Origin: Primula veris
Lineage: Eukaryota > Streptophyta > Magnoliopsida > Ericales > Primulaceae
Length of the DNA stretch: 64,000 bases
Reading direction: 5' to 3'
Assembly: GCA_963682055.1 (NCBI GenBank)
Contig: OY821741.1
Span: 7,447,501-7,511,500 of the forward strand
Position 1 is the first letter of the stretch. Every line of letters begins with the position of its first letter. Of this stretch, positions 34,440-46,780 are shown in pieces. The notes under the pieces are model-generated. The model was not told the DNA's origin. It did no database searches and worked only from the letters and a program-made list of their open reading frames with translations. Both the position numbers and the translations under genes were made by a program.

Positions 34440-35145
34440 GCAACTTAAAAAAAGAAGTTAAGAAGCATTTTTTGAAGTTGGGGAAAAATTTGAGTTTATC
34501 CAGCTTGGGTATTCTAGAGTTTCCAGGTCAACAAATCAAAAAGCTCTAACTTTTCGTTTGATCAATCAAATGGAAGAAAAATCTGAGTAAAAAAAGATTC
34601 AACCAAACAAAGGGGGAATCGATCGGGGAACCTAATCCTCAACAGATAAAGCGAGGGATTAGGAAAAGTCGTGATAACGCTATAATTGCCAGATTTTTTC
34701 GTCATACTACTGATCACTAGTCACTACATATAATCCTCCTTGTTTGAAAATAAAACTCGGGCAAGCGGCGGCCTTCTTTTCATGTATTCTAGTTGCAGTA
34801 TGTTCCACCGCTGTGAAGTTTAGCGTTATTGAGATAAAAAAAACAGATGCATTTTTTAGATTGAAGAAAAAAATTGATTTCATCCAGCTTAAGTTTTTTT
34901 TTACAGTTTCTAGGTCAACAACACAAAAAACTCATTTTTTTATTCCATTTGATCAACCAAATGCAGTCTGGTTATAAGCAAAAGCAAGATGAAACTGAGC
35001 GTAAAAGATTCAAGCAAACATTTCCTAAGGTCAATAATTCCCAACCCCTTTTCCAGGAAGGTTAGCATTTTATAGACAAGGCCGAGCCACCCATGAAGGG
35101 GAAATTGGGGTACCTAGTCCTCAACAGAAAACGAGATCTTAGGTT
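34440..35145. repeat. Old tandem duplication, 2 diverged copies
   Basis: 34440-34665 and about 34840-35145 share ordered words: 'catccagctta/tatccagcttg', 'tttcYaggtcaacaa', 'ttgatcaaYcaaatg', 'gattcaaScaaaca' and 'cctaRtcctcaacaga'. Identity is moderate and indels are many. Confidence 0.65.
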
Positions 35146-38100
35146 TCAATTACTCATGATGCATCTATTTTTCTAGAACTGTTCAGTATGAAGCTTTGAC
35201 TATTCTAGCCTGCATACAGTTTTAATTTTTTTGAAGATTTGCTAACATCCCTACTTAATTGAGGATATAACCTGAGCTAGGGGGCAGGTGTTCATGGATT
35301 ATCGAGTTTTTCTATGTTCCTCTATGCCCACATGACATTTTCCATGCTCCATCCTCCACTCGTAGTGTTAACTCTCAATTTCCCCAACTACCAATATACA
35401 CAAAACCAATACCCTAACTACTATTCATGGTGACAAAATGCAGACCAAAGATGAAGAGATGACAAGAGCTATCTGTCGGCATGGGAGGAAGTTGGCGAAA
35501 ACTAAAAGAGGCTATATTGTCCTTGCAGATTGAGGAAAACTAAGATGCCCAAAATTGCCTATTTTAGTCTATAACCTCCTTCATAGTAACAAAAATTGTG
35601 CACGTGAAATACAGTCTATCCCATTAATAACCCGATCATTGTTTGTCTGGATGAGGTAAACAGTATTTTAGAAAGAAACCATGTAGGAACATTGGTTAGG
35701 ACGAGGAATCCATTTACTCCTATACGGCTTGATCATGATCAATTAACATTACATCCCTGAATCTTCAAGATTGGATTTTCTCTAATATTATTTTCAGCAA
35801 GTTCTTCAATCGACCTTTTACAAAACCTTAACATAGCTTGTATTTAGGGCAGTTGAATTATGATCAACCAAATTATAAAAATAAGAAAAATACTTTTAGG
35901 CTTATGCATTATAGGATGTAACATTTGAAGTTTTGGACTTCGAACTTGATCTGTTATGTATGGAAAACAAGGTTTCAGATATCTATGCACTATATTACTC
36001 ACATCTCATGTTGTCCAAACTTCCGATGTATAATTTACACATAATAAATTTACAAGACTATCCTTATCGCCCCTGGTTACTAGTTGTACCTAAGGAAATA
36101 TATGTGTAGAACTGTTTCTCAAACAATGGACAATTGAGAACCATCAACCAGGACATAGGAGTTAGGACTACAAAGCCGTTATTCAGAAAATGCAAGCTAT
36201 CAAGCGTATTCATACAACACTGAAGCTAGTGCTTGGTTTTCCGATATGAATAATGAAAATTAATATTTTAAGAACACAGTTATAATCAGACTACCCTATT
36301 ACACTATAACTGAATGCACATATTCTCTTCTATCAAGCTAATAAAAGGGGAAGTTCGATAAGATTATTAATTAATTAGTCATATCATGTAAGTTGCGACA
36401 TTTTATACAGTGGAGGCCGGGTGAAGTGTCGTATGATAGAAGGAAGGCTAATACAATTAACCAATTCAAAAATGAGATACAGATTTGCTCATCTTTCACC
36501 CAAATCCATTCACTGAATCGTGTGCTCAAATCCAGATTTGCGGACTTTCTTTACCTCTTTTCATGCTTTGTTTTCATTGGCGATTTTGTTTGCTTAACAA
36601 CTATTGAGCTTGGTTTTTGGGGGCCTTTGTATGTGTATTTGGTTTTGCTATAAAAAAAAACTTTAGAAAAATTCAACCAATAAATTAACGCTACGAAACG
36701 GGCAAGAGTTGCGATGATGACTGGTTCGCCACCAAAAATAATCTCGAAAGGTAAGAGTTTAAACGATAACAAGAAGAGACAAGCACCTCCATTACAAGCA
36801 ACTCTATGATCCTTTAGAATGTTACGAATTCATGTAAAAAATTTGATGAAAGGAATAAAAAGTTGGGCAATTTATTTTGGCAATTGCCTTTTTTAAGAAA
36901 ACGGTCATTGTTCTACTTGTGTTTTTGCTCTTAATTTTTGGTAAATTCAGTGAAGTATTTCAACAAAACTCTTGTCTTGTATGTCTTTCTCTAGTTAACC
37001 ACTATTTGGTATCACAACTGTAAATAATCTTAATCAAATGTTGTTGAATACGAGCCAATTTGGCAGTGTTTTTTCCGAAACATCTATGATTTTGAGTCGG
37101 ATAATTTAAAAAGAAATGTGTAGAACTGCAAGTATGTATACGTTTACTACCAATTAAATGATTCGAAGAGATGCGCATGTTAAGAGCGTTTACATTAGAA
37201 CTTTTAACAAATGACTAATCGGGTCAGAATTAGACGAAAAGTCATTAATAATAATAACAAAAAAGTCAAGAGTTAAAACTAATTTTTAGAATTCAGTTTT
37301 TTCAAACAAGATGGATGTCGATTTTCTAAGTATTATTAAATTTCGCATGTTATGAGCTATCCCTACTTTTTCCGACTTGTAGAATAAGTATTCACTTGGA
37401 AACTGCAAACCTAAATGTTCATTTTGAAAAACCCGCGGTAATGATTCCTTTATAATCACGACTTTTACCACAATGCGATCGAATTATTTCGTGGAGTGGA
37501 TTTCACTTGAATGTCTATGGTTCAGTCGCCACTTAATGTTCAAAACAAACATCATTAATATCAACCCCAGTTCACTTGGTTTAACAGGTATAATCTTTTT
37601 CGTTTGAATTATGAAAATTAACTAATAGGTTAATATTTTAAAGAATAATCATTTATTACACCACAACATTGTAATGTTAAAAAACTAACTTTCTTTTAAT
37701 TAATATAAAAAAGGAATACACAAACAAGTTTTGAAGGCTAAAGCAACATTCACAAAAAATAAAAACATAAAAACATATTTTGACTATTTTTTCTAAAAAT
37801 GCGCCAACTATATTTTATTAATTACTCATTTATATTTATTCAATTAAAAATATAAAAAACACATAAAAATCATTATGTTATGAAAACAATTATAATTTTA
37901 TATCAAACAAAATCGTTTTACGTATATTTTGTATAACAAAAAACATTATATTACTCACAATTTAGAATTTAATATATTCATTCAATCAATATACTTTTAA
38001 AACCCGTATAATGTATATACGCGTGTCGCACACAGAACAATGAAGGTAAAAGAATCTATGAATGGATAAGATTACCAGGAGGGGATCTTAGACTTGCATG

Positions 38101-40390
38101 CATTTATTATTATGGGAAAAAAACAGAAGGCAAAAGCTATAATAAATAGTACAGAGAATATGGGCCGTGTTTGGCAAAAACATTGAACTCTTTCCCCAAT
38201 CCACATTACCCATAATCTTTAAAAAAGAGTGATAAGAAAGCTATATACATATAACGCTCAAACTACACTTTGTCTAGTTGTTGAATAAAAGCGTTATTAT
38301 GCCTCGAAAATGATTTTTTTTCAGAGCAGTGCACGTGTACACCTGTTGCCAAACACTGTCCATGTCTAGTTTCAAAAACCCTAAGCCTTTTTTTTTGTTT
38401 TTGTTTAGAGGTTTTTCACTTTTTCTATTTGGTAAATGAATTACAGTAGAATTTACTGATAGTAATAAACAGCCCAAGAACCTAGTTAGCTAGCAACAGT
38501 TTTCAATTTTTGTGACATTTTTTTTGGCAGTAGCTCTTTAAGTAAATAAGCTCTAAAAAGTTTGGTTTACTCGGCTAGCTAATGAAGACATGTCTCGGCT
38601 CGAAAGCTCCAGCCAAACGATTTAATATCAGTCGAAGAATAAAAACTGTTAAAAATGGTTAACTTAATTCAATTTCTGTACTAAACTATGTGTATATATA
38701 TAGCTAATGCATAATAGTTGAAAACCTACTAATTATATGCAAAGTAAGTTCTTAGATTTTATTCATTTCTAAGAGGAAACGGTTTAATTTCCGCATATAT
38801 ACATGTCAGAATAATAGTTCATACCATATTTATATAATATATAAATAATAATGACAAGAAGGAGATAAACAAATTTAAATTACTAAAAAAACCATGATAC
38901 ATTATTTCTAGAATATGCATATTTTGAACTACAATATACATCAATAGCTAATATTCATAATTCGGTAATGGTACTTTTATGGAGTGTATTAAGCTCTGTG
39001 CCTCTATCCTAACTGAACTACATTATTCAACTGGTACAGATAAATCATGAGATTTGTCAGGGTTATCCAGAAGTAAATCATTAAACAATCATTAAACATT
39101 AGAAGCAGTCTGTTATTGAAATAATTAAAAGGAACTTAAAAATGTCATTTATAAAAAAATATGAAATTCTTAAATATTTAAATATGTAAATATTTTGCAA
39201 GCGTAGCTGTGTTCATTAAGCCTAAAAATATAGTAAGAACCCTTGGTGAATATAATTTCTTATCAATTCTCATGTTTTGACTAGTAGCAAAATTGGAAAA
39301 AAACAGGTGAAGTGGTACTAGATTTACCGAACTACAGTTCTAAATGGATAGTAGGGAAACATTTAAGAAAATATGAAATGAGAATTATATGATTTCAAGA
39401 CTTATAGGAAGATCTTTGTTGAAAGTAAAAGGAACTTACATGAAATTACCTAGAAGTGGATACTGAAATAAGCTTAATTCATGGCTAAACAATGAAAATA
39501 AGAAAGCTAAAGTACTTCATATAACTACATAGTGTCCAAATTTACTTCTCATTTTTGCACAAATAATAATTGACTATAAGGAGATCAACAATTTTAAAGT
39601 ACTTGTATTATAAAATTTGAGATCTTTCAAGATTTCAAAGAAAATTTAAGCCCATACCTTGCTCCTCGGAAATAGATGCCAGCCAGATAATTTCTCTTTG
39701 CTTTCCTCACTCTTAGTAATGCAACAAGAATGGCATTGCCAATGTGTATTTTACACCATATTTGAATGTCTTGCTATTAGACATTTTATGTATACAATTT
39801 AACATGATACTAAACGTGAACAACAAAACCAAGAACGCAAAACAAGAGTTTCTGAAATTCAGTAATATCCAAACCTCAATAAACCAATCATCCATTTTTG
39901 AAGGGGGAAAAAATCAAAGAACGGAAAATGAAACCTAAAGCTCTCACTGTCCAGCTAATCAAAATTCCTTTCATTGACTAAAAACATAAATAAAATTGCT
40001 TCTAAGATTCACCATCATTAATGGAATGTAACCACAATGGATCAACTGTTTCCCCTGATTCAAATGAAAAACGTTCACTACATACTAAAGTATACAACAA
40101 CCTGAATAGCATTGTAGTGAAAATTTCACACTAACATTACAAAATGAGTCTTTTGATTCCACACCAGCTAATATAAATGATTCCATGATGAAAATATCAA
40201 ACGAAAAATCTGTATGCATAGCCAGAACAATTATTTTGGTTTCGAAAACAATGCTACGTATACAAAATTTTCGTAAAAAAAAAAGTTCTCACTTTCATTT
40301 TAAATTAAAAAAAAAAAAACTCTCACCCGACGACGTAGAATTGCGAGCAACCTCTATTGCATAAATATTCAGAAACCTTTTCGTTGCATA
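35146..40390. other. Long gene-poor interval
   Basis: No supported coding region on either strand. Small open frames (60-86 codons) are scattered and show no recognisable domain. One TIR pair (38162-38361) is the only element delimited here. Confidence 0.55.
38162..38361. mobile_element. Candidate Tourist/Harbinger-like MITE
   Basis: Ends GGGCCGTGTTTGGCAA and TTGCCAAACACTGTCC are inverted repeats matching at 14 of 16 positions, 200 bp apart. No TTA/TAA target duplication is seen. Confidence 0.45.
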
Positions 40391-40399
40391 AAGTCTTGA

Positions 40400-41320
40400 T
40401 TAAAACGGTGGGCGACCCGTTCCCCAGTATGCCTCCGGGGGCATTTGAATTGAGTTGAGAAGATTTTGAGGCATCCCATGAAGAAGTGACGGGTCCGGCA
40501 AAAGCTGTTGTTGACCTCCTTGCCCTAGCCCGCCCGGGGAATCAAGTCCTCCACCACCGCCACCTGTCAATTGCAACGGAGTCTCGTCTTCTTCAAGTGG
40601 AAGCCTCTCATACGCCGCATTACTAAACGAAGCCGCCATAATCACCACTGGTCCGGATGCTAAAAGCGTTCCCACGACGCTTCCTCCCACCACCTGCCCC
40701 TGACCCCCTGCGAGGTATATCGTGAGCCCCGTAGCAGAAGGTGGGGCAGGTGGTGGCAAGAATGATCCCGCTAAAGATAGGATCTCAAACCTTCCATGTA
40801 AAGTCACAATTGCCCCAGGAGAGGCTGGTTGACGGAGGGTAACGTTTGTAACCGTGCCATTCCCGCTTAGTATGCAGACTCCACGCTGGCGTCTGCGTGC
40901 GAAGGTGGATAGTGTCTCGGCTATGTCACAACCATCTGCCACCTCCATCACGTGGGTGCGCAGAGCATTTGCGCTATCCCTTGTGATGATAATTGGGGGC
41001 TTGGGCTTATTCTTGGAGCCAGCGGGGCGGCCTCTGGGCCTCCTCATGATCTCTCCGCCCTCTCCGGATCCTCCAGATCCGGATCCCTCTCTCCCATCGC
41101 TTCCACCAAGGGCAATTTGATTCTCAATATTGTTGTGATCATTGTTGTCCTTGTGTCCCATGTTCAAGCCAGAAGTTCCGCTATGCTGGTCATCTTCGGA
41201 TTTCATCATCGGTTGTTGGTGGTGGAATTGGTGATGTTGATGGTGTTGTTGCTGGAGGTTAAAGTCTCTAGTGTGAAAAGGAGGTGGAAGAGAGTGACCA
41301 TGCCCAGATGTTGGATCCAT
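40400..41320 (-). CDS. AHL24: AT-hook nuclear-localized protein, AHL22/AHL24 type
   Basis: A single exon of 306 codons. The N-terminus is His/Gln-rich (residues 1-40) and acidic-Gly-rich (70-90). Residues 93-107 ([15 protein letters not shown]) are a type I AT-hook that inserts into the minor groove of AT-rich DNA. Residues about 118-243 form the PPC/DUF296 domain, with the GRFEIL hexapeptide at 176-181 needed for AHL complex formation. The C-terminal tail ends [12 protein letters not shown]. One AT-hook plus one PPC and no introns place it in clade A. AHLs act as chromatin and transcription regulators of flowering, growth and hormone responses. The start ([20 protein letters not shown]) resembles AHL24 and the end resembles AHL22; gene order favours AHL24 (At4g22810). 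Start context is strong (A at -3, G at +4). Confidence 0.95.
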   Translation of the reverse strand: MDPTSGHGHSLPPPFHTRDFNLQQQHHQHHQFHHQQPMMKSEDDQHSGTSGLNMGHKDNNDHNNIENQIALGGSDGREGSGSGGSGEGGEIMRRPRGRPAGSKNKPKPPIIITRDSANALRTHVMEVADGCDIAETLSTFARRRQRGVCILSGNGTVTNVTLRQPASPGAIVTLHGRFEILSLAGSFLPPPAPPSATGLTIYLAGGQGQVVGGSVVGTLLASGPVVIMAASFSNAAYERLPLEEDETPLQLTGGGGGGLDSPGGLGQGGQQQLLPDPSLLHGMPQNLLNSIQMPPEAYWGTGRPPF

Positions 41321-41380
41321 TTTTCTTCAAATTCTCTATCTTTGACTTCCTTGGATTTGTTTACCTCAAAACCCTAACCT

Positions 41381-41548
41381 AACCAACACAATAGGAATGA
41401 CTTCAAGTTTTTTGTTACTATATAATTCCAATCTAGAGGGTAAAGAAAAATAGAACAAAGTGAGTAAACCAACAATAGGGGTGACTTAAGTTTTTTGCTA
41501 CTATGAGCCCAATCTAGAGAGTAAAGAAAAATAGAACAAAGTGAGTAA
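41381..41548 (-). repeat. 84-86-bp tandem duplication in the AHL leader
   Basis: 41381-41466 and 41467-41548 repeat the unit 'aaccaacaataggRRtgactt ... gaacaaagtgagtaa', with about 85% identity by eye. They lie 60-230 bp upstream of the AHL start codon, probably in the 5' untranslated region or a leader intron. Confidence 0.85.
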
Positions 41549-41869
41549 CTAATAGGAAAACCTAAGATTGAAGAGGAATTGTACTTGAATTCACTAGGGG
41601 GTCTTCTCTCTTACTTTCTCTTTAGCTCTTGCCTTGGTTTTAGTTTACTTTTGTTGCCTTTATGACTTGTTAAGTGAAACAAGCAAGTAACAGTGAACTT
41701 TCCTACAAAGAACAAGAATAGTGGGCTTTTGGGTACCACATGATTTCAATATACCTGAAATTTAAGAGTGGATTTTTTTGTGAAAATTTAGGTTTTCTTT
41801 TGCAGCTGGTTCTGAGATTGTAGCTAGAAAGAAATTGAGATAGAAAGTCTTTTCCCCTGTGGGTTAGGG

Positions 41870-41878
41870 TTATATATT
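41870..41878 (-). promoter_or_regulatory. Probable TATA box of the AHL gene
   Basis: On the minus strand AATATATAA is followed by CCCTAACCC, about 550 bp before the start codon. It stands out in GC-richer context and would give a leader of about 520 bp, which may include an intron. Confidence 0.45.
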
Positions 41879-41879
41879 G

Positions 41880-42470
41880 AGAAAGGAGAATATAATTTTT
41901 TTTAAATGTCAGTGGATGGACCTACCTATTTTTATCATTTTACGTACAAATGATGTGCCAATATTTCCATTAAAAAAAATATTACTGACCAATCTTGATC
42001 ATATGCTAATACATAACCTGCAGTTTGTTTTTGTTTTAGATTATTGAAAATTTCCCAATTACAAACTCTAACGGATAGTGACAATATAATAGTTTCGTGT
42101 TATAAATTAAAACTAAATACTGACAATACCAGTATAGTATAAAGCACGTTGATCATTTAATTACTCTCGAAATAAAAGCTTGGTAATTTGCTTTTTTAGA
42201 ATTTTTACAAGTCTATTTTCCCTTAATTATATAACAAGTTCATTAACATAAACCAGATCAGTGGACAGTGATCATATAAATATTGATTGTAAAAACAATA
42301 TAATTGTTAAAATATTCCATTTCTTTGGTAACCCACGAAGTCTCTATCTAAGTGTGCCTCTTATTTCTACAAATATTCAACCTCTCCTTTGTCCATTCTC
42401 TCAAGAAATTTTCTAATTTTCTTCATCGTTGAAGTGGTCGCTATTATTATTATTATTATTTTGTCTTATT
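41880..42470. other. AHL upstream region, nothing else recognised
   Basis: AT-rich probable promoter DNA with a short (TTA)n run at about 42441-42460. Confidence 0.5.
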
Positions 42471-42920
42471 CAGAGGCGGACATAGGGGATGGCAAGGGTG
42501 GCTGTGGACACCCCGACCGTAATTTTTAATTTTTTTTTTGTGTAATTTAATTTTTTTAATATATATACATTGATAGTCTCACTAATTAAACAAAATAGTT
42601 GTTGGTGTATTGGTAAAATTAGATTTAAGTTAGTGAAATGTTAGCAGTTCAAATCATTTTAACTGTTTTTTTCTAAAATTTTCTGTTTTTATCTTTAAAT
42701 TACCAAACTTCATGAATGATCATTGTATTTTTCTAAACAATATTACTGAAAAAATTATTTTATTGCCCAATACTGTTTGTCTTAACATCATATTTATTTT
42801 ATACTATGTTAAATATAGAAAAAATTCTTTATTTTTTTAGTAGACCATATTTATTTTATCTTCTATTCGATATATTTTTTACACCACGGTACCAAAAAAA
42901 TCATACGGATTCGTCCGTGT
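42471..42920. mobile_element. Candidate hAT-like insertion
   Basis: The left end CAGAGGCGGACATAGG and the right end (reverse complement ACACGGACGAATCC) share GGAC and nearby bases. Perfect 7-bp TCTTATT repeats flank it (42464-42470, 42921-42927). The flanks are AT-rich and the TIR is weak. Confidence 0.4.
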
Positions 42921-43115
42921 TCTTATTTTAGACCAAGATCCGTAAAAACAAGGGTTATGCTTTTTAAATTTGTCGAAACATTTATACGAGGGTCTATATC
43001 ATTAAATTAATTCTAATTTTTAATTTGGAATATATTAAATGGATAGGTCCCGACTCATTAATTGATGCCCTCGCTGTCAGGGTTGAATATTTGATAATAA
43101 TGGTTTGTTCATATC

Positions 43116-43309
43116 ATTATTTTGACCGGCCAACAACTTATATCAAAATTATCGGAATGAAAATTTTGAAAAGTTGATTATATAGTTCAAATGTTAAATT
43201 TTATGATTAGATTTTAAAAAATTCATTGTGACAGTTTGATACAAGTTATAAGCCAGTCAAAATTGCATGTAGTTTCGTAATTGACAATTAAATGGAAACG
43301 TAGGAAGTA
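43116..43309. mobile_element. Stowaway MITE, core family copy 2 (left end lost)
   Basis: The right end ATTAAATGGAAACGTAGGAAGTA and the interior 'gaccggccaacaacttatatc' match the family; the left terminus is not recognisable. Confidence 0.75.
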
Positions 43310-44862
43310 TTACTTATGGATAAAAATTTCTCATACATGGTTGATACATTAAAAAGCTATGCCGCGAGCTAGCGTAAGGCATTTTTTTTTTTAATCCTAT
43401 TAATTGATTGCTTTACATGAAACACGAAGGATTTAGAAGTTAAACTATATATAATGGAGGTTAACTACAAAGGCTAGCATAGTGACCGGATTGCTCACCG
43501 AGTCACTGTCAAAACGAAGTAAGAAACCGGAAAATGGAATGGTGTCAAGGATCGGTTCTAACTAATTAATAGCAGAAATTTTGTTCTTACTGATTGCAAA
43601 CACTACAAACTAAGCTCTACATTAAAATACCAAATATAAAACAAACATTACCGTGAAGCATAATTACCTCAACAATAATTCGAAAAATTAGCATCATGTA
43701 TATTAGACTCGTCATGAGATGAAATTAAACCGAAGATTATCTAAAACCAGAATTATTGACAACCCTTTTTGTCCATAACAAGTATCATTTCTAAGAAGGG
43801 AGATCTGCTCCATTTGAGAAATTGGACAAAGCACGGGACGTATCAAGCTTTGTCTAAGCAGACTGCAATTCAGTTGCGTATCTGGTAAAATATCATATAA
43901 TCTCAGAGCTACCATCTTGACTCGAGACATAACTGTTAGAAAAACATGGCGGTGTTCCTAAATAGTAAAGTACAAACTTTAAACCGTACGGTAATTGTTA
44001 AACACTTGACATTATAGGTTGTGCTCGATTGGGTTGCAATGTAATGAGCTTCCAGACGGTTTCAAGAGAAGTTGCTTGAAGAGGGTCACATGAGATTTAT
44101 CTCACATCGAAAAGTTAAGAGTCCGATTAACTATTTTTACAGTATCATGTATGGTATCAAGTACTACACCAATACATATAAATAGGTGTACACACTGATG
44201 CGCGGGGTCATGATCTCGGGTTTGGGCTTTGTGTTCGGACATGAAAACGAGTTTGTGGGATTAGTATAACTTTGATTTTAGTTTTGTTTATGTTCTGTGT
44301 TTATTCTTAGTAAATTCAATTTCTCATAACCTTCTGCTTCAAGAATTCCAGTCTTTACAACTGAACTCATTTTAGGCTTTCTGAATAATATTTGCGAAAT
44401 AAATTTCTCAAAATCATTCTTGGTTTGATAAAATTTGGTGTTGCACGTTATTTTTAACGTTTGAAGATTAGCCACATCTAAAGGCTAACTTCTCCTAATG
44501 TTGTTTTGAAACTTCGATATATCAAAATACACCTCCTTACAATTTTTTTAATCGAAAATAGTAAGTAATTTTTCTACGAATACCATAATTGTTTGCGATG
44601 ATATTGAACGTACATTACTAAACCAGAGTCACTACTTAAGTAAGTCAAATCAGCTCGACGGTGACGAAAACAAAAATATTTTTTTTAGAAAAAATAACTA
44701 TACAAAAAAAGGATAATAATTTTTTTGTCCAGTAAAATTATAGAAGCTAGTGAATATTTTCGATACAAGACTAAAGTGTCGAGATGACATCCAACAGGCA
44801 TTACTTAACCAGAGTCACCCCTCCATAGGGGGCCGATCAACTGAAATGACGGATCGAATATA
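43310..44862. other. Intergenic, nothing recognised
   Basis: Short open frames only (65-72 codons), without recognisable domains. Confidence 0.55.
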
Positions 44863-45055
44863 CACTACAAAAAAATACACAAATAGCGACGGGATTAGTG
44901 ACGGTATTTTTTGTTACGAGCTTATTAGCGACGGTTTTTGTGACGGTTTTGTGACAGTTTAGTGAATTTGCGACAGATTTGTGACAGCTTTTTAAATTAG
45001 CGACAGGCTTGTGACAGAATTTGACTCTCAATAAATCAAACATTATTTTATAATG
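44863..45055 (+). mobile_element. CACTA MITE, family A copy 5 (reference copy)
   Basis: 193 bp, starting CACTACAAAAAAATACAC and ending TTATTTTATAATG, flanked by perfect ATA duplications (44860-44862, 45056-45058). The interior is a run of GYGACGG/GYGACAG motifs spaced by short T-rich linkers. Confidence 0.92.
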
Positions 45056-45340
45056 ATATTTTATTTTAAACTATATAAAAGGGTGTTTTTTTTAAATGAA
45101 ATAGAGGTGTAAGAGTGATTATTTTCGATCCGGACTAAAGTGTTAGGATACACGGACCGACACCGTAAACTTAATTATGTAGAGAGGGAAGGGAAGAGAG
45201 GGAAAGGTAAGCAGTCAAACACCAATTTTCGAAGAACCACATGAGCAATGGGGACCTATCCTTATCCCCTCCATTAGTAACGTTTTGGCCCACATGCTTT
45301 CCTAATCTTGACACGTGTCTCATCCCCCCGTTTCTTACGG

Positions 45341-45343
<3 letters not shown>

Positions 45344-45384
<41 letters not shown>
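45344..45384. repeat. (TA)n microsatellite, about 41 bp
   Basis: A perfect TA dinucleotide run. The Tyr-Ile repeat frame across it is an artefact. Confidence 0.95.
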
Positions 45385-45386
<2 letters not shown>

Positions 45387-45491
45387 ACTTTCTAAATCTT
45401 CAAATTTTAAAAATAAATAAAATGAATATCAACTTTCTATTATTGTATGGTGCACCAACTCATCATTTTTTTCGTGAAGGGAATAACGCGA

Positions 45492-45673
45492 CATTACAAA
45501 ATAATATTTAATTTAATAAGAGTTAAAAATTGTCATAAATCTGTCGTTAATTTAAAAAGCTGTCACAAATCTGTCGCAAATTGACTAAACTGTCACAAAA
45601 ACCGTCGTCAATAAACTCGTAACAAAAAATACTGTCACTAATTCCGTCGCTATTTGAGTATTTTTTTGTAGTG
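45492..45673 (-). mobile_element. CACTA MITE, family A copy 6
   Basis: Starts CATTACAAAATAAT and ends TTTTTTTGTAGTG. Flanks cga/tga match at two of three. It lies 436 bp from copy 5 in the opposite direction. Confidence 0.85.
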
Positions 45674-45748
45674 TGACATATACTATATATATATAGAGTC
45701 ATAAAACATACAAGTACATACATATAGTACAATTTTTTTTTAAGGAAT

Positions 45749-45947
45749 CAGGCAGGAGCGACGGTCGACGGCTGTAGCCCTTCATTTTGAAAAAAATAAT
45801 GATGAAAAAATAGATTTTTTCTATATATTTGATCAAAACTTTAAATTTTATTGTTTCAACCCTCGTTCTGTAAAATAAATTCATATAAAGTATAACTTTT
45901 TTTATATAGAAAATTTTCCCCCTATTTAACGATGTTGGTTCCGTCAC
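45749..45947. mobile_element. Short MITE, hAT-like, copy 2
   Basis: Same family as 24865-25076. Left end CAGGCAGGAGC, right end GGTTCCGTCACG. Confidence 0.65.
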
Positions 45948-46533
45948 GGCATATAATAGAATACTCCTAATGTTGTAAACAAACCGGGTAGTATAGAAAT
46001 GGAAAAAAAAAAAAAAAACCAGGTTGGAGTTTGGATACTAAGGAATAAGAATATTGTCCAATCAGTGATGATTAGAATTTTAGAAGTTGTTTATTTTTTA
46101 GATTGAAAAAGTATTAGTTTTATATGTTACTCGAACTATTACGACCAAGCAAAGCTTGAAAGGGATTTAAAAAATTGTGAAAATTTTAGAAAAGCTTGAG
46201 AGAGCACTCCATGTTTATTATAATAATTGTTGAAACCATGATGCATTTTTTTTTTTAATTTCAACTCATAAATATAAATGACATTTATTGTTAAATTATT
46301 ACACTGAGCGTCTATTAAAGGATCATAGGATTTGTAAGATGTAAACATTTCATTTTTTTATTTATTTAAGGAGATATATATCCATACAAAAAAAGGGCTA
46401 CATTAATCTTTATAATGTCAACAGAAAAGGCTAAAATTCAATATCCCCTAAAACTTGTCACTAGTTTAAACAAATAACTTTGGTATATTAATAAATTGGG
46501 AGATTATATGAACATTAACTTTGACATTTTTTC
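45948..46533. other. Intergenic, nothing recognised
   Basis: AT-rich DNA with a poly-A run near 46003-46018; no supported gene. Confidence 0.55.
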
Positions 46534-46780
46534 GTAAAAACACTCCAAATCAATATTTGGCTAATGCAAATCTACACGGTTTCACGACGGAAACACAAAT
46601 ATGCGTTTTGTTTGTTCTTTTCCCGAGATTTATACTGACATGTTTTCAAAATTATGGTAAAATTTAAAAATTCAAAACATGTCATTATACATCTCAGAAA
46701 AAAAAAGACGCATATTTGTATTACTGTCGTGAAACCGTGGAGATTTGCATTAATCAAATCTTAATTTGGAGCGTTTTTAC
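46534..46780. mobile_element. Foldback MITE, 247 bp
   Basis: Two inverted arms. The left reads GTAAAAACACTCCAAAT ... 'atgcaaatctacacggtttcac' and the right is its reverse complement, ending 'ATTTGGAGCGTTTTTAC'. Arms are about 110 bp with a short central loop. No clear target duplication was found, so the superfamily is open. Confidence 0.75.

Noticed and set aside
40854..41377. Long plus-strand frames (88 and 141 codons) opposite the AHL gene
   Set aside because: Antisense shadows of a GC-rich conserved coding exon.
45308..45511. 67-codon frame with Tyr-Ile repeats
   Set aside because: Produced by the (TA)n microsatellite.
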